DNA of 33,131 bases from Collinsella aerofaciens (GCF_018785245.1 NZ_WQPL01000008.1:1-33131), one strand, 5' to 3'. Counted from the stretch's first letter, positions 1 to 7,775 are shown. Translations and numbers: made by a program. Notes: generated from the letters alone by a model not told the origin.

Positions 1-75
1 ATACGCCGTGATGCGCGACCGGGTGCCCTACCGGGAGTAGCCCCGACGGTTGACAAAACTATAGGAACACCCAAT
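1..75 (+). mobile_element. Possible right end of an IS110-family insertion sequence
   Basis: The stop codon at 38-40 is followed within about 10 bases by TTGACA (50-55) and then ACTATAGGAACACCC (58-72). IS110-type elements keep a short non-coding right end. A -35 hexamer there joins a -10 in the left end when the element circularises and drives the bridge RNA. The rest of the element would lie outside the window. The boundary is not defined by terminal inverted repeats, as expected for this family. Confidence 0.3.
2..40 (+). CDS. 3' end of a truncated CDS, possibly IS110-family transposase
   Basis: Only the last 12 codons lie in the window, and they end in TAG. The readable tail is YAVMRDRVPYRE. 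A Leu/Met-Arg-Asp-x-x-Pro-Tyr-Arg ending is typical of the C-terminus of IS110-family DEDD transposases. The short non-coding stretch that follows carries a TTGACA-like hexamer close to the stop, which also fits such an element. This is recalled family resemblance on very few residues. The alternative is the tail of any unrelated gene. Confidence 0.4.
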   Translation, partial: YAVMRDRVPYRE

Positions 76-82
76 GACTAAG

Positions 83-110
83 TTGCAGGTGGCGGCGGTT
101 GTGTTACACT
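83..110 (+). promoter_or_regulatory. Candidate promoter of rho
   Basis: A -35 TTGCAG (83-88) and a -10 TACACT (105-110) are separated by 16 bases. This predicts a leader of roughly 135-140 nt before the GTG start. The leader contains a short hairpin (CCGTC 157-161 with GACGG 169-173) and a CCCTG/CAGGG pairing around 194-211. Rho genes are commonly autoregulated through their leaders, but no specific mechanism can be read here. Confidence 0.45.
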
Positions 111-254
111 AACGCTGCGTATATGACGCAAATATCTCGATACAGATCAATGATGTCCGTCGGTATTTGACGGAGCTAGACTGTTTAGCCGCCCTGAAGG
201 TTTATGCAGGGAGCATGTGATCACAGGGCTTGAAAAGAAAGTTGAGCAAACACT

Positions 255-2810
255 GTGTCTGATCAACAGCAAGAAAACGAAATAACGACGACGCAGACCG
301 CTCCCGCTGCACCGGTTGCGTCGGACCAGGTCGCGGCGCCCGCGCAAGCCTCGGCTCCTGAGACGCCTAAGGCTGCTTCGACGCCTACGCCTGCAGCGGC
401 TGAGAAGGCCGTGCCTGCAACTGGTGAGGAGGCTGCTCCGGCAAAGCCCAAGCGTACGCGCCGCACGACCAAGCCTGCTGCTGACGGCGAGGAGGTCACC
501 AAGCCCAAGCGCCGTACCACGCGCACGACGCGCGCCAAGCGCACCGTTGCAGCTGACTCCTCGGCGCCGATTTCCGATGAGGTCGCGCAGGCACGTGCGT
601 TGGCGCAGATTAGCGAGGCTCAGGTGGTGCGCGCCCGCCGTCGTGCTGCCGAGCGCGAGGCCGCGGCTCTGACCGAGTTTGCAGCCCCGTCTGTGCCCGA
701 GACCCCTGCCGCCGACCAACCGACCGAGAAGCCGGCACCGCGCACACGCCGTCGCACGGCTGCTAAGGCCGAGCAGGTTGCTGAACAGGTAACCCCCGAG
801 CTCACTGAGGCTTCGGTCCGTTCCGCGGCAGGGGAGGGCGCATCGCCAACTGAGCCCGCTGCGCCTGTCGAGGCCAGCGAAGTTCCCGTTGTCGATCCGG
901 CTTTGCGCCCGCACCGTCGCGGTCGCAAGCCCAAGGCCTTCGTCGAGGCAGAGAAGGCCGCAGCCGCAGCTGCAGCCGCTCGGGATGCTGCGGCGACCGC
1001 CGAGTCTGCAACCGCTGCCGATGCACCCGTCCAGGATGCTACGACTTCCGAGGCCGCTCCCGCCGATGTCGAGCTCGCCGATGTCCGTCCTGGTCGCAGC
1101 CATCGTACTGCTGCTAAGCGCACGTCCAAGGCCAAGGCTGCCAAGAAGGGTGCGTCCGGGGATTCCGCCGAGACGACCGTCGATGCATCGACTGATGCCG
1201 CCGAGCCCCAGGACGTCGAACAGCCTGCGTCTGAGAAGCCCAAGCGCGGTCGTAAGAAGTCCGCTAAGGCCAAGGCGTCCGAGCAGCGGGCCGAGGCCGA
1301 GCTGCAGGGCGATTCCAAGGCCGAGGCCAGCGATGATACTGCGGCTAACGCCGATGCCGCCGCAACCGATGGCGCCGCGCCCGCCGAGGCCGAAGACGGC
1401 GCTCGCCCCAACCGTCGCCAGCACAAGCGCAACGACGAGCGCAACGAGCGCAAGGACGAGCGCAACAACGACCGCCGCAACCGCCAGCGCGATCGCAAGC
1501 AGCGCAACAAGGAGCGTAATGCCGCTCCCACCGAGCCCACGCTTTCGCGCGAGGAGCTCGCGGCCATGAAGGTCGCCGAGCTGCGCGAGAAGGCCAAGGA
1601 GTTCGAGATTGAGACGACCGGCAAGAAGAAAGCCGAGCTCGTCGAGGAGATCTACGTCACCGCCGCGAAGGCCGAGGGCTTCCGCGACATCAAGGGCATC
1701 CTGCAGATTCGTCCGGACAGTTCCGGTATCATCCATGCCCATGGCTACATGAAGTCCAACGACGACGCCTTCGTGCCCGCCTACCTCATCCGCTCTGCGC
1801 GTCTGCGCACGGGCGACGTCATCGAGGGCTCGCTTCGTCCTTCGCGCGGCGGCGACAAGCGCGCCGGCCTCGCCAAAATCACGACCGTCAACGGTCTAGA
1901 CCCCGAGCAGATTCGCAACCGCCCCAAGTTCGGTGACCTCACCCCGGTCTATCCCAACGAGCCGCTGCGCATGGAGCATGGCAAGGACTCCATTACCGGT
2001 CGCGCCATCGACATCGTGTCGCCGATCGGCAAGGGTCAGCGTGGCTTGATCGTGTCCCCGCCCAAGGCCGGCAAGACCACAATCCTCAAGAAGATCTGCC
2101 AGTCTATCTCGATTAACAACCCCGAGGTGCACCTCATCTGCCTGCTCGTCGACGAGCGCCCCGAAGAGGTTACCGATATGCAGCGTTCCATCAAGGGCGA
2201 GGTTGTGGCGTCGACCTTCGATATGCCCGCCGACAACCACACTCGTGTGGCAGAGCTCGTCATCGAGCGCGCCAAGCGCATCGTGGAGCTGGGCGGCGAT
2301 GTCGTGGTGGTGCTCGACTCCATCACGCGTCTTGCCCGCGCCTACAACTTGGCGGCGCCCGCCTCAGGCCGCATCCTTTCAGGCGGCGTCGATTCGGCGG
2401 CACTGTATCCGCCCAAGCGCTTCCTGGGCGCAGCCCGCAATATCGAGAACGGTGGCTCGCTCACCATCCTGGCCTCTGCCCTCATCGACACCGGCTCCAA
2501 GATGGACGAGGTCATCTTTGAGGAGTTCAAGGGCACCGGCAACATGGAGCTCAAGCTCGACCGCGACCTGGCCGACCGCCGCATCTTCCCGGCTATCGAC
2601 CCCGTTGCCTCCGGTACGCGTAACGAGGACCTGTTGGTTGACGAGCAGATGCGTCCGTTTGTCTTTGGCCTGCGTCGCATTCTTGCCGGCATGAACAACA
2701 CCGAGCGCGCAGCTGCGTCGTTTATCAAGGGTCTTAAGGGCACCAACACCAACCAGGAGTTCCTGGTGCGTTCGGCCAAAAAACACAGCGACTACGAGCA
2801 GACGTTCTAG
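255..2810 (+). CDS. rho: Transcription termination factor Rho with long N-terminal extension
   Basis: This is the hexameric RNA-dependent ATPase/helicase that ends transcription. The 851-residue protein is about twice the length of E. coli Rho. Residues 1 to about 430 are a low-complexity Ala/Pro/Lys/Arg region that ends in an Arg/Asn/Asp/Glu-rich stretch (about 390-420). The Rho N-terminal helical domain starts near residue 430 (LSREELAAM). The cold-shock-like RNA-binding domain follows at about 485-560, and the RecA-type ATPase fills the rest. Walker A is SPPKAGKTT (601-609, Lys607), and the LLVDERPEEV and VVVLDSITRLARAYN motifs are intact. The start is GTG with only a weak upstream purine stretch, so it is likely but not certain. 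Insertions of this kind are typical of actinobacterial Rho. A strong terminator follows the gene. Confidence 0.97.
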   Translation: MSDQQQENEITTTQTAPAAPVASDQVAAPAQASAPETPKAASTPTPAAAEKAVPATGEEAAPAKPKRTRRTTKPAADGEEVTKPKRRTTRTTRAKRTVAADSSAPISDEVAQARALAQISEAQVVRARRRAAEREAAALTEFAAPSVPETPAADQPTEKPAPRTRRRTAAKAEQVAEQVTPELTEASVRSAAGEGASPTEPAAPVEASEVPVVDPALRPHRRGRKPKAFVEAEKAAAAAAAARDAAATAESATAADAPVQDATTSEAAPADVELADVRPGRSHRTAAKRTSKAKAAKKGASGDSAETTVDASTDAAEPQDVEQPASEKPKRGRKKSAKAKASEQRAEAELQGDSKAEASDDTAANADAAATDGAAPAEAEDGARPNRRQHKRNDERNERKDERNNDRRNRQRDRKQRNKERNAAPTEPTLSREELAAMKVAELREKAKEFEIETTGKKKAELVEEIYVTAAKAEGFRDIKGILQIRPDSSGIIHAHGYMKSNDDAFVPAYLIRSARLRTGDVIEGSLRPSRGGDKRAGLAKITTVNGLDPEQIRNRPKFGDLTPVYPNEPLRMEHGKDSITGRAIDIVSPIGKGQRGLIVSPPKAGKTTILKKICQSISINNPEVHLICLLVDERPEEVTDMQRSIKGEVVASTFDMPADNHTRVAELVIERAKRIVELGGDVVVVLDSITRLARAYNLAAPASGRILSGGVDSAALYPPKRFLGAARNIENGGSLTILASALIDTGSKMDEVIFEEFKGTGNMELKLDRDLADRRIFPAIDPVASGTRNEDLLVDEQMRPFVFGLRRILAGMNNTERAAASFIKGLKGTNTNQEFLVRSAKKHSDYEQTF

Positions 2811-2847
2811 GTTGTCATCTACACGCAGCGATAGTCATCAATGCAAT

Positions 2848-2882
2848 AAAGGGTCGGGGCTTTGAGCCTCGGCCCTTTTCTA
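2848..2882 (+). terminator. Intrinsic terminator after rho
   Basis: A 14-bp stem (2848-2861 with 2865-2878, two G-U pairs) closes a TTG loop, and a run of T follows. It lies 38 bases after the rho stop codon. Confidence 0.85.
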
Positions 2883-2956
2883 TATAGCCGCTCCGCGCTT
2901 TTTTGACCATAAGACTGGCAAGCAGCAGGTTTCCCGTTTCAATCCGACATCGTCGC

Positions 2957-2985
2957 TTGCAATAGACTGGGCGGTTTCGCATAAT
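2957..2985 (+). promoter_or_regulatory. Candidate promoter of the membrane protein/VanZ unit
   Basis: TTGCAA (2957-2962) is followed after 17 bases by CATAAT (2980-2985). The predicted transcript has a leader of about 130 nt that contains the branched fold at 3014-3064. Apart from the rho terminator, this promoter and that fold, nothing else is seen in the 311-base gap. Confidence 0.45.
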
Positions 2986-3013
2986 AGCTTTTAAGCTTCG
3001 CGACGGAAAACGC

Positions 3014-3064
3014 AGATGAAACGAACCATATACCGTTGCTTTGGGGCATAGCCCCGCTTCATCT
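3014..3064 (+). promoter_or_regulatory. Possible branched RNA fold in a 5' leader
   Basis: AGATGAA (3014-3020) pairs with TTCATCT (3058-3064). It encloses an AACG/CGTT hairpin and a GGGGC-ATA-GCCCC hairpin (3043-3055), giving a small three-way junction 58 bases before the ATG. It matches no riboswitch class I recognise. Short stems like these can occur by chance. Confidence 0.3.
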
Positions 3065-3121
3065 TCTCTCGCGCAGCCAACTGAATGATGCGATTTGGGT
3101 GCTGGAAGATGGGGAGAGCTC

Positions 3122-4522
3122 ATGGCTTCTTCTGATGCAACACAACGAGCAGTCCTTGCCGGACTTTCGTGCGGGATCGGCCTTGCCGCTCCCGTGGTTA
3201 TGTATGCCGCGACGCTGCCGTTTTCGTCGGTGAATGAGACGGTCGTGGCGGGTGCGGTTCCCTTCGCCGTGGGCGCGGTGGCGGGCGTGGGTATCTATGC
3301 CGCTTCGCTGGGTATCTCCGAGTACCGTGCGCAGCGTGAAGAGCGTCTGTTCCAGCCCGATGCCATGGGCGGTGCCGCCAATCTCAATCAGCATCAAAGC
3401 GAGTTCAAGACCGCCTCGATTCCAGCCCAGCAGCAGGATGCGACTCCTTACACTGCGGCTTCTGCTTCTCAGACTCAGTCGGAGCAGTCTACCTCGGCAT
3501 TCCTTTCCGGCCTGACCGGTGCGTTCCAGCGCCGTCATGCCGATGATGGTGTTCCTACCATCGCTCGAGCCGCAGATGCTATGGACGAGGCCGAGGCTTG
3601 GTCCATGATCGACAGTATGCTCGACGACGATTCGCCGGTGAGCTGCGACCCTGCACGCTCGCGCGACGTCTATCAAGTCGCCATCGACGAGCTCACCAAC
3701 GGCGGGCAGACCGGCTCCCTCAATCGCGACGACATCGCCGCCGCGGCGCGTGCCGTGTCGGGCTCCCAGGCCGCCCCTGCGGGCAGCACGGCGGCTTTCG
3801 TGGCACTCGTTGCCAACGCGGCAGTCAATAACGCCTACAACGCTACCTCGGCGGACGCGAACGCTTTTGCCGATAATTCGTACATTGATGAAGCCATGAC
3901 CGCGGACGAGGAGGCCGTTGCCGCCCGCCGTGCCGCCGAGAGCTCGCTTTGGGGCGCTCCTGCCCAGCAGCAGGCGGCTGAGGCTGCGCCGTACAATGCA
4001 AACCTCGCCAGCATGCCTATCATCTCCGGTGCCGCGGACATCGATCTCGATGACCTCGATGAGCCTGCAGCCATCACCGCATCTATTGAAGCCCAAGATC
4101 GCATCGATACCGGCGACCTTCCGGACGCCTCGCTCGAGGTTGATGTCCCCATGGCCGATTACTCGGGCCACGAGGACATGTGGGCCGCCGCCACCGCGAT
4201 TCTGGATGAGATTGACGAGCCCGCTCCTGTTGCAGCCCCCGCTCCCGTCGCTGCCCCTCAGCCTGCTGCCCCCGCCTATGTCGGCCGTCACAGCGCTGTG
4301 TTCCCCGAGGATACCGCCCGTATCTCACGCGAGAGCATCGAGCGGGCCGAGGCTATTGCCGCCGGCATTATGGAAAATCGTCGTCACGAGCGCGTCAATC
4401 AGATCCTCGAGGAAGAGATTGAGCGCCTGCAGTCCTCTACCGCCAAGCGGACGGGCCGTGCCTATCTGAGCGTTATCGAGGGCGGTACCGCCAGCTTCGC
4501 GCCGCTCCGCGCGGAGGCATAA
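3122..4522 (+). CDS. Membrane-anchored protein of unknown function
   Basis: I do not recognise the family. The 466-residue protein has two adjacent hydrophobic segments near its N-terminus (about residues 8-30 and 38-62). A long Ala/Asp/Glu-rich region predicted to be mostly disordered follows, with a Pro/Ala stretch (APAPVAAP...) near residue 380. The charged C-terminal part (about 405-445: RESIERAEAIAAGIMENRR..., EEEIERL) looks helical or coiled-coil. The ATG at 3122 was chosen because GGGGAGAG lies just upstream. An in-frame TTG at 3095 would add nine residues but has a poorer site. Seven bases separate it from the VanZ gene, so the two are probably co-transcribed. Most of the protein probably lies in the cytoplasm, but the topology is inferred. 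Confidence 0.75.
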   Translation: MASSDATQRAVLAGLSCGIGLAAPVVMYAATLPFSSVNETVVAGAVPFAVGAVAGVGIYAASLGISEYRAQREERLFQPDAMGGAANLNQHQSEFKTASIPAQQQDATPYTAASASQTQSEQSTSAFLSGLTGAFQRRHADDGVPTIARAADAMDEAEAWSMIDSMLDDDSPVSCDPARSRDVYQVAIDELTNGGQTGSLNRDDIAAAARAVSGSQAAPAGSTAAFVALVANAAVNNAYNATSADANAFADNSYIDEAMTADEEAVAARRAAESSLWGAPAQQQAAEAAPYNANLASMPIISGAADIDLDDLDEPAAITASIEAQDRIDTGDLPDASLEVDVPMADYSGHEDMWAAATAILDEIDEPAPVAAPAPVAAPQPAAPAYVGRHSAVFPEDTARISRESIERAEAIAAGIMENRRHERVNQILEEEIERLQSSTAKRTGRAYLSVIEGGTASFAPLRAEA

Positions 4523-4529
4523 CTTCTGC

Positions 4530-4979
4530 ATGGTTAAGATCAATCGAAAATGGGCGGTCGCGACCTGCCTGATGGCGCTCTTGATCTGGGGCAATTCGCT
4601 GGTTCCCGGCTCGGGGTCGGGCTCGCTGAGCCTAACGGTCATGGAAGCTATCCGCTGTTTCCTGCACGGCGTGGGACTTCCATATGAATGGGTGACCAAC
4701 TTTGTTGTTCGCAAGTGCGCGCATTTTACCGAGTATATGGTGCTCGGCATTCTGGCAACGCACGCCTTTGATTTTGAGGGCCGGCGCACCTTTGACGTGC
4801 TGCTGCCCACGGCGGTGTTCCTGCTGCTGATTCCCTCGATCGACGAGACGATTCAGCTCTTTGTGCCGGGCCGCGCCGGCATGATCACCGATGTGATGAT
4901 CGACTGCTGTGGAGCGGCAACGGGCGTTGTGCTCCGATATCTCTTACGGTCGCTGATGTACGCCAAAAAGGCCGCCTAG
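4530..4979 (+). CDS. VanZ-family membrane protein
   Basis: The protein has 149 residues and four hydrophobic segments. The VanZ-family pattern is clear: an N-terminal membrane helix, the conserved VRKCAHFTEYMVLG segment (about 60-73), the IDETIQLFVPGRAG motif (about 105-118), and a last helix starting D-V-M-I-D. VanZ itself confers low-level teicoplanin resistance in enterococci. Most chromosomal homologues have no known function beyond the cell envelope. The gene ends inside the left arm of a strong terminator. It forms a unit with the preceding membrane-anchored protein, so both probably act at the envelope. Confidence 0.9.
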   Translation: MVKINRKWAVATCLMALLIWGNSLVPGSGSGSLSLTVMEAIRCFLHGVGLPYEWVTNFVVRKCAHFTEYMVLGILATHAFDFEGRRTFDVLLPTAVFLLLIPSIDETIQLFVPGRAGMITDVMIDCCGAATGVVLRYLLRSLMYAKKAA

Positions 4980-5012
4980 GACGTATTGTTTGGTCCTAGG
5001 CGGCCTTTTTTA
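4965..5012. terminator. Bidirectional intrinsic terminator between convergent genes
   Basis: A perfect 18-bp stem (4965-4982 with 4993-5010) has a 10-base loop, with A5 on the left and T5 on the right. It therefore works in both directions, for the VanZ gene (plus) and the ROK kinase (minus). The VanZ stop codon (4977-4979) lies in the left arm. Confidence 0.9.
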
Positions 5013-5093
5013 TTTGAGGGCTTATATGGGGCGTGGTGGCGTCGTTCCGTAGGTTGGATTTGCCGAGCGCGCCACGCCCTGTGGGTGCGTCTG

Positions 5094-5984
5094 CTACTGA
5101 AGCGCCTGTGCGCCCAGGGCCAGGCAGCCCATGATGCCCTGCTTGCCCTCGAGGCTGTTGTTGACAATGTAGGTGTCGATATCGTTGACCTCGGGCGTGA
5201 CGATGTAGCTGTTGAGCATCTCGGCGCACTTTTTGCGCGCGAGCGGCACGATGGGGGCGTGGTCGGCCACGCCGCCGCCGATGATGATCTTTTGCGGCGC
5301 GTAGCACAGCGTGTAGGTCATGAGCGCCTGTGCCAGATAGCCGGCGAGCAGGTCCATGGCCTCCGGGTCATCGGCCATGTCTCCGGCACTCTTGCCATTC
5401 CAGCGCTTTTTAATGCCGGGGCCTGCGATGAGGCCCTCGAGGCAGTTGTCGTGGAAGGGGCAGGCGCTATGCTCGCCGATGGTGTCGCGCGGGTCGCGCG
5501 TGACCAGGATATGGCCGGCCTCGGGATGCATCATGCCGTGTACGAGCTTGCCGCCCGATAGCACGCCGGCGCCCACGCCGGTGCCGATGGTCAGGTAGAT
5601 CACGTCTGTGAGGCCCTGGGCGCAACCAAAGGTGACCTCGCCCAGGCAGGCGACGTTGACGTCGGTGTCGTAGCCGCAGGGAATATTGAGCTCGTTTTGA
5701 ATGGTGCCCAGCAGATCGAAGTAGCGCCATGCCGTCTTGGGGGTCTCCAAGATCTTGCCGTACTGGGGTGAGGCGGGGTTGACCGCGGTGGGGCCAAAGG
5801 CGCCGATTCCGAGCGCGGCGATGCCCTTGTTCGCAAACCACGCGTTGACGGCCTCAACGGTCTCCTGCGGGGTCGTGGTCGCGATCTGCTCACGTTCCAG
5901 GACCGTACCGTCTGCATAGCCCGTGGCGCAGACCATCTTGGTGCCGCCGGCCTCGAGCGCTCCGATAAGCTGCTGCTCTGCCAT
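5094..5984 (-). CDS. ROK-family sugar kinase, fructokinase-like
   Basis: This protein probably phosphorylates a hexose with ATP, most likely fructose. It has 296 residues, the usual length for the family. The phosphate-binding motif is EAGGTK (11-16). The catalytic Asp is Asp108 in DTDVNVACLGE, and the second glycine-rich motif is LTIGTGVGAG (131-140). A zinc site fits His158, Cys175, His178 and Cys181 (CPFHDNC), the arrangement seen in ROK fructokinases of the YdhR/ScrK type rather than in glucokinases. GAGAGG upstream of the ATG supports the start. It is a single-gene unit with its own weak promoter. No PTS or hydrolase gene adjoins it, so the in vivo substrate is inferred. Confidence 0.88.
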   Translation of the reverse strand: MAEQQLIGALEAGGTKMVCATGYADGTVLEREQIATTTPQETVEAVNAWFANKGIAALGIGAFGPTAVNPASPQYGKILETPKTAWRYFDLLGTIQNELNIPCGYDTDVNVACLGEVTFGCAQGLTDVIYLTIGTGVGAGVLSGGKLVHGMMHPEAGHILVTRDPRDTIGEHSACPFHDNCLEGLIAGPGIKKRWNGKSAGDMADDPEAMDLLAGYLAQALMTYTLCYAPQKIIIGGGVADHAPIVPLARKKCAEMLNSYIVTPEVNDIDTYIVNNSLEGKQGIMGCLALGAQALQ

Positions 5985-6020
5985 AGTATTCCTCTCTGGG
6001 ACGAGTTGCTCCGTGACTAA

Positions 6021-6048
6021 AGTATAGTGCGCTAAACCATTTAAGAAA
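6021..6048 (-). promoter_or_regulatory. Weak candidate promoter of the ROK kinase gene
   Basis: On the minus strand TATACT (6021-6026) is a good -10. The -35 position (6043-6048, TTTCTT, 16-base spacer) is poor. It lies between the aminotransferase terminator and the kinase ATG. Confidence 0.35.
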
Positions 6049-6055
6049 GCGCTAT

Positions 6056-6094
6056 AAAAAGAAGCCCCGCAACTCGGCGGTGCGGGGCTTCTTT
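6056..6094 (-). terminator. Intrinsic terminator of the aminotransferase gene
   Basis: A 14-bp perfect stem (6058-6071 with 6081-6094) and 9-base loop is followed by T5 in the minus direction. It separates the aminotransferase from the downstream ROK kinase. Confidence 0.85.
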
Positions 6095-6119
6095 GGTTGC
6101 TTTAGTTGCCGGGCCGTCC

Positions 6120-7301
6120 TTACCCGCGCGGCTTGATTTTATCACGTAGCGATTTGAGGTTCTCCAGCGCCGCGTTGAGCGTCTCGTCACGCTTGGCAAA
6201 GTGGAAACGGATCAGATGGTTGACGGGCTCGCGGAAGAAGCTCGAGCCGGGCACGGCGCCCACGCCCACCTTTGAGGCCAGGTCCTCGCAGAACTCGAGG
6301 TCGCTGTCGTAGCCAAACTCCGAGATATCCATCATCACATAGTAGGCGCCCTGCGGCACGTTGTGCTCAAGACCGAGACTGTCGAGCCCCTGGCAGAACA
6401 GGTCGCGCTTGGCGGTATAGTGGTCAAGGACCTCATCGTAATAGCTGTCGTCGAAGTTGAGGGCGGTGACGACGGCTTCCTGCAGGGGAGCGGCGGCACC
6501 CACGGTGAGGAAGTCGTGGACCTTCTTGATGCGCTCGGTGATTTCGGCAGGGGCGATGGTGTACCCCAGGCGCCAGCCGGTGATGGAGTACGTCTTGGAC
6601 AGCGAGCTGCAACTGATGGTTCGTTCGAACATGCCGGGCAGCGTGGCCATATAGACGTGCTCGTGGGGCGCGTAGACGATGTGCTCGTATACCTCGTCGG
6701 TGATGCAGTAGGCGTCGTACTTTTTGCAGAGGTCGGCGATAAAGGTGAGCTCCTCGCGCGTAAAGACCTTGCCACAGGGGTTGGACGGGTTGCACAGGAC
6801 GATCGCCTTGGGATCGTTGTCGCGGAAGGCCGCCTCAAGCACCTCACGGTCAAAGTCGAACGCAGGCGGGTTGAGCGGCACGTAGATGGGCTCGGCACCC
6901 GAAAGGATCGTGTCGGCGCCGTAGTTCTCATAGAACGGCGAGAAGATGACGACCTTGTCGCCGGGGTTCGTGACCGTCATCATGGCGGCCATCATGGCCT
7001 CGGTGGAGCCGCAGGTGACTACGATATTCTCGTTGGGGTTCACCGGCATGCCCATAAAGTGCTCCTGTTTGGCGGCGAGCGCCTCGCGCATGGCCTGGGA
7101 GCCCCAGGTGATGGAGTACTGGTGATAGAGCGGCTTGGGGTCGCTGGCGATGGCGCTGAGGCTATCGAGCAGCTGCGCCGGGGGATCGAAGTCGGGGAAG
7201 CCCTGCGAGAGATTGACAGCGCCGTACTTATTGGAGATGCGTGTCATGCGGCGGATGACCGAATCGGTAAATCTTGCCGTGCGGTTGGAGAGTTCTTTCA
7301 T
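6120..7301 (-). CDS. Class I/II pyridoxal-phosphate aminotransferase
   Basis: This fold-type I aminotransferase has 393 residues. It shows the substrate/cofactor motifs NLSQGFPDFDPP (30-41), NPSNPCGK (171-178) and TDEVYEH (201-207). The Schiff-base lysine is Lys236 in SSLSKTYSITGWRLGY, and the C-terminal arginine lies in HLIRFHFAK. The NLSQGFPDF start and overall pattern resemble methionine/kynurenine-type aminotransferases (YbdL/KAT group) more than aspartate aminotransferase. The amino donor cannot be fixed from sequence. AAAGGA six bases before the ATG supports the start. It is transcribed alone, away from the tRNA operon. Confidence 0.92.
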   Translation of the reverse strand: MKELSNRTARFTDSVIRRMTRISNKYGAVNLSQGFPDFDPPAQLLDSLSAIASDPKPLYHQYSITWGSQAMREALAAKQEHFMGMPVNPNENIVVTCGSTEAMMAAMMTVTNPGDKVVIFSPFYENYGADTILSGAEPIYVPLNPPAFDFDREVLEAAFRDNDPKAIVLCNPSNPCGKVFTREELTFIADLCKKYDAYCITDEVYEHIVYAPHEHVYMATLPGMFERTISCSSLSKTYSITGWRLGYTIAPAEITERIKKVHDFLTVGAAAPLQEAVVTALNFDDSYYDEVLDHYTAKRDLFCQGLDSLGLEHNVPQGAYYVMMDISEFGYDSDLEFCEDLASKVGVGAVPGSSFFREPVNHLIRFHFAKRDETLNAALENLKSLRDKIKPRG

Positions 7302-7411
7302 GACGGTCCTTTCGAGGATTTGCAGTGGGGCAAGTTTACTCCTATGAAACCGGTGGGATTTGCTCGAAATGGTCTCGAAAAACTCTTTTCAAAATTCTTG
7401 AAAATTGGGGC

Positions 7412-7440
7412 TTGCATCGCGTGGCGTTCCTTGCAATAAT
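7412..7440 (+). promoter_or_regulatory. Promoter of the tRNA operon
   Basis: TTGCAT (7412-7417), a 17-base spacer and AATAAT (7435-7440) lie 26 bases upstream of tRNA-His. Confidence 0.55.
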
Positions 7441-7466
7441 AGTCGAGCGCGAAGCGCACAGGACAC

Positions 7467-7544
7467 GGTGGGTGTAGCTCAGTTGGCTAGAGCGACGGGT
7501 TGTGGTCCCGTAGGTCGAGGGTTCGAGTCCCTTTACCCACCCCA
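7467..7544 (+). tRNA. tRNA-His (GTG)
   Basis: The cloverleaf is complete. The acceptor GTGGGTG (7468-7474) pairs with TACCCAC (7534-7540), and the anticodon loop TTGTGGT gives GTG. A T-loop TTCGAGT is present and CCA is encoded (7542-7544). The extra G at 7467 opposite C73 is the G-1 typical of tRNA-His. Confidence 0.96.
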
Positions 7545-7566
7545 GTTCTTGCTTCGTGTTGATATC

Positions 7567-7642
7567 GGGTCGTTAGCTCAGTTGGTAGAGCAGGGGACTC
7601 TTAATCCCAAGGTCCAGGGTTCGACCCCCTGACGGCCCACCA
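7567..7642 (+). tRNA. tRNA-Lys (CTT), copy 1
   Basis: The acceptor GGGTCGT pairs with ACGGCCC, and the anticodon loop CTCTTAA gives CTT, reading AAG. The T-loop is TTCGACC and CCA is encoded (7640-7642). It is second in the operon after tRNA-His. Confidence 0.96.
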
Positions 7643-7655
7643 CACGATATCTCCT

Positions 7656-7681
7656 CTAAAGTCCGCCATAACGGACTTTAG
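7656..7681 (+). other. Hairpin between the two tRNA-Lys genes
   Basis: CTAAAGTCCG (7656-7665) pairs perfectly with CGGACTTTAG (7672-7681) around a six-base loop. Only CTTT follows, so termination would be weak. It may be a partial terminator or an RNA-processing signal. Confidence 0.5.
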
Positions 7682-7685
7682 CTTT

Positions 7686-7758
7686 GGGTCGTTAGCTCAG
7701 TTGGTAGAGCAGGGGACTCTTAATCCCAAGGTCCAGGGTTCGACCCCCTGACGGCCCA
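7686..7758 (+). tRNA. tRNA-Lys (CTT), copy 2, CCA not encoded
   Basis: The 73-base tRNA body is identical to copy 1, but the genome reads CCC after the discriminator A instead of CCA. The CCA end must be added by the tRNA nucleotidyltransferase. A Rho-independent terminator follows. Confidence 0.95.
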
Positions 7759-7775
7759 CCCAAAGATTGTTAAAG

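Noticed and set aside
147-1742. Open frame of 531 codons antisense to the rho N-terminal region
   Set aside because: It mirrors the low-complexity GC-rich extension of rho, has a repetitive Leu/Gly/Arg composition and no ribosome site. It is a shadow of a real gene.
5038-5076. Inverted GGGCGTGG / CCACGCCC sequence after the ROK kinase gene
   Set aside because: The arms are short, far apart and have no T-run. The perfect 18-bp terminator next to it already explains termination.
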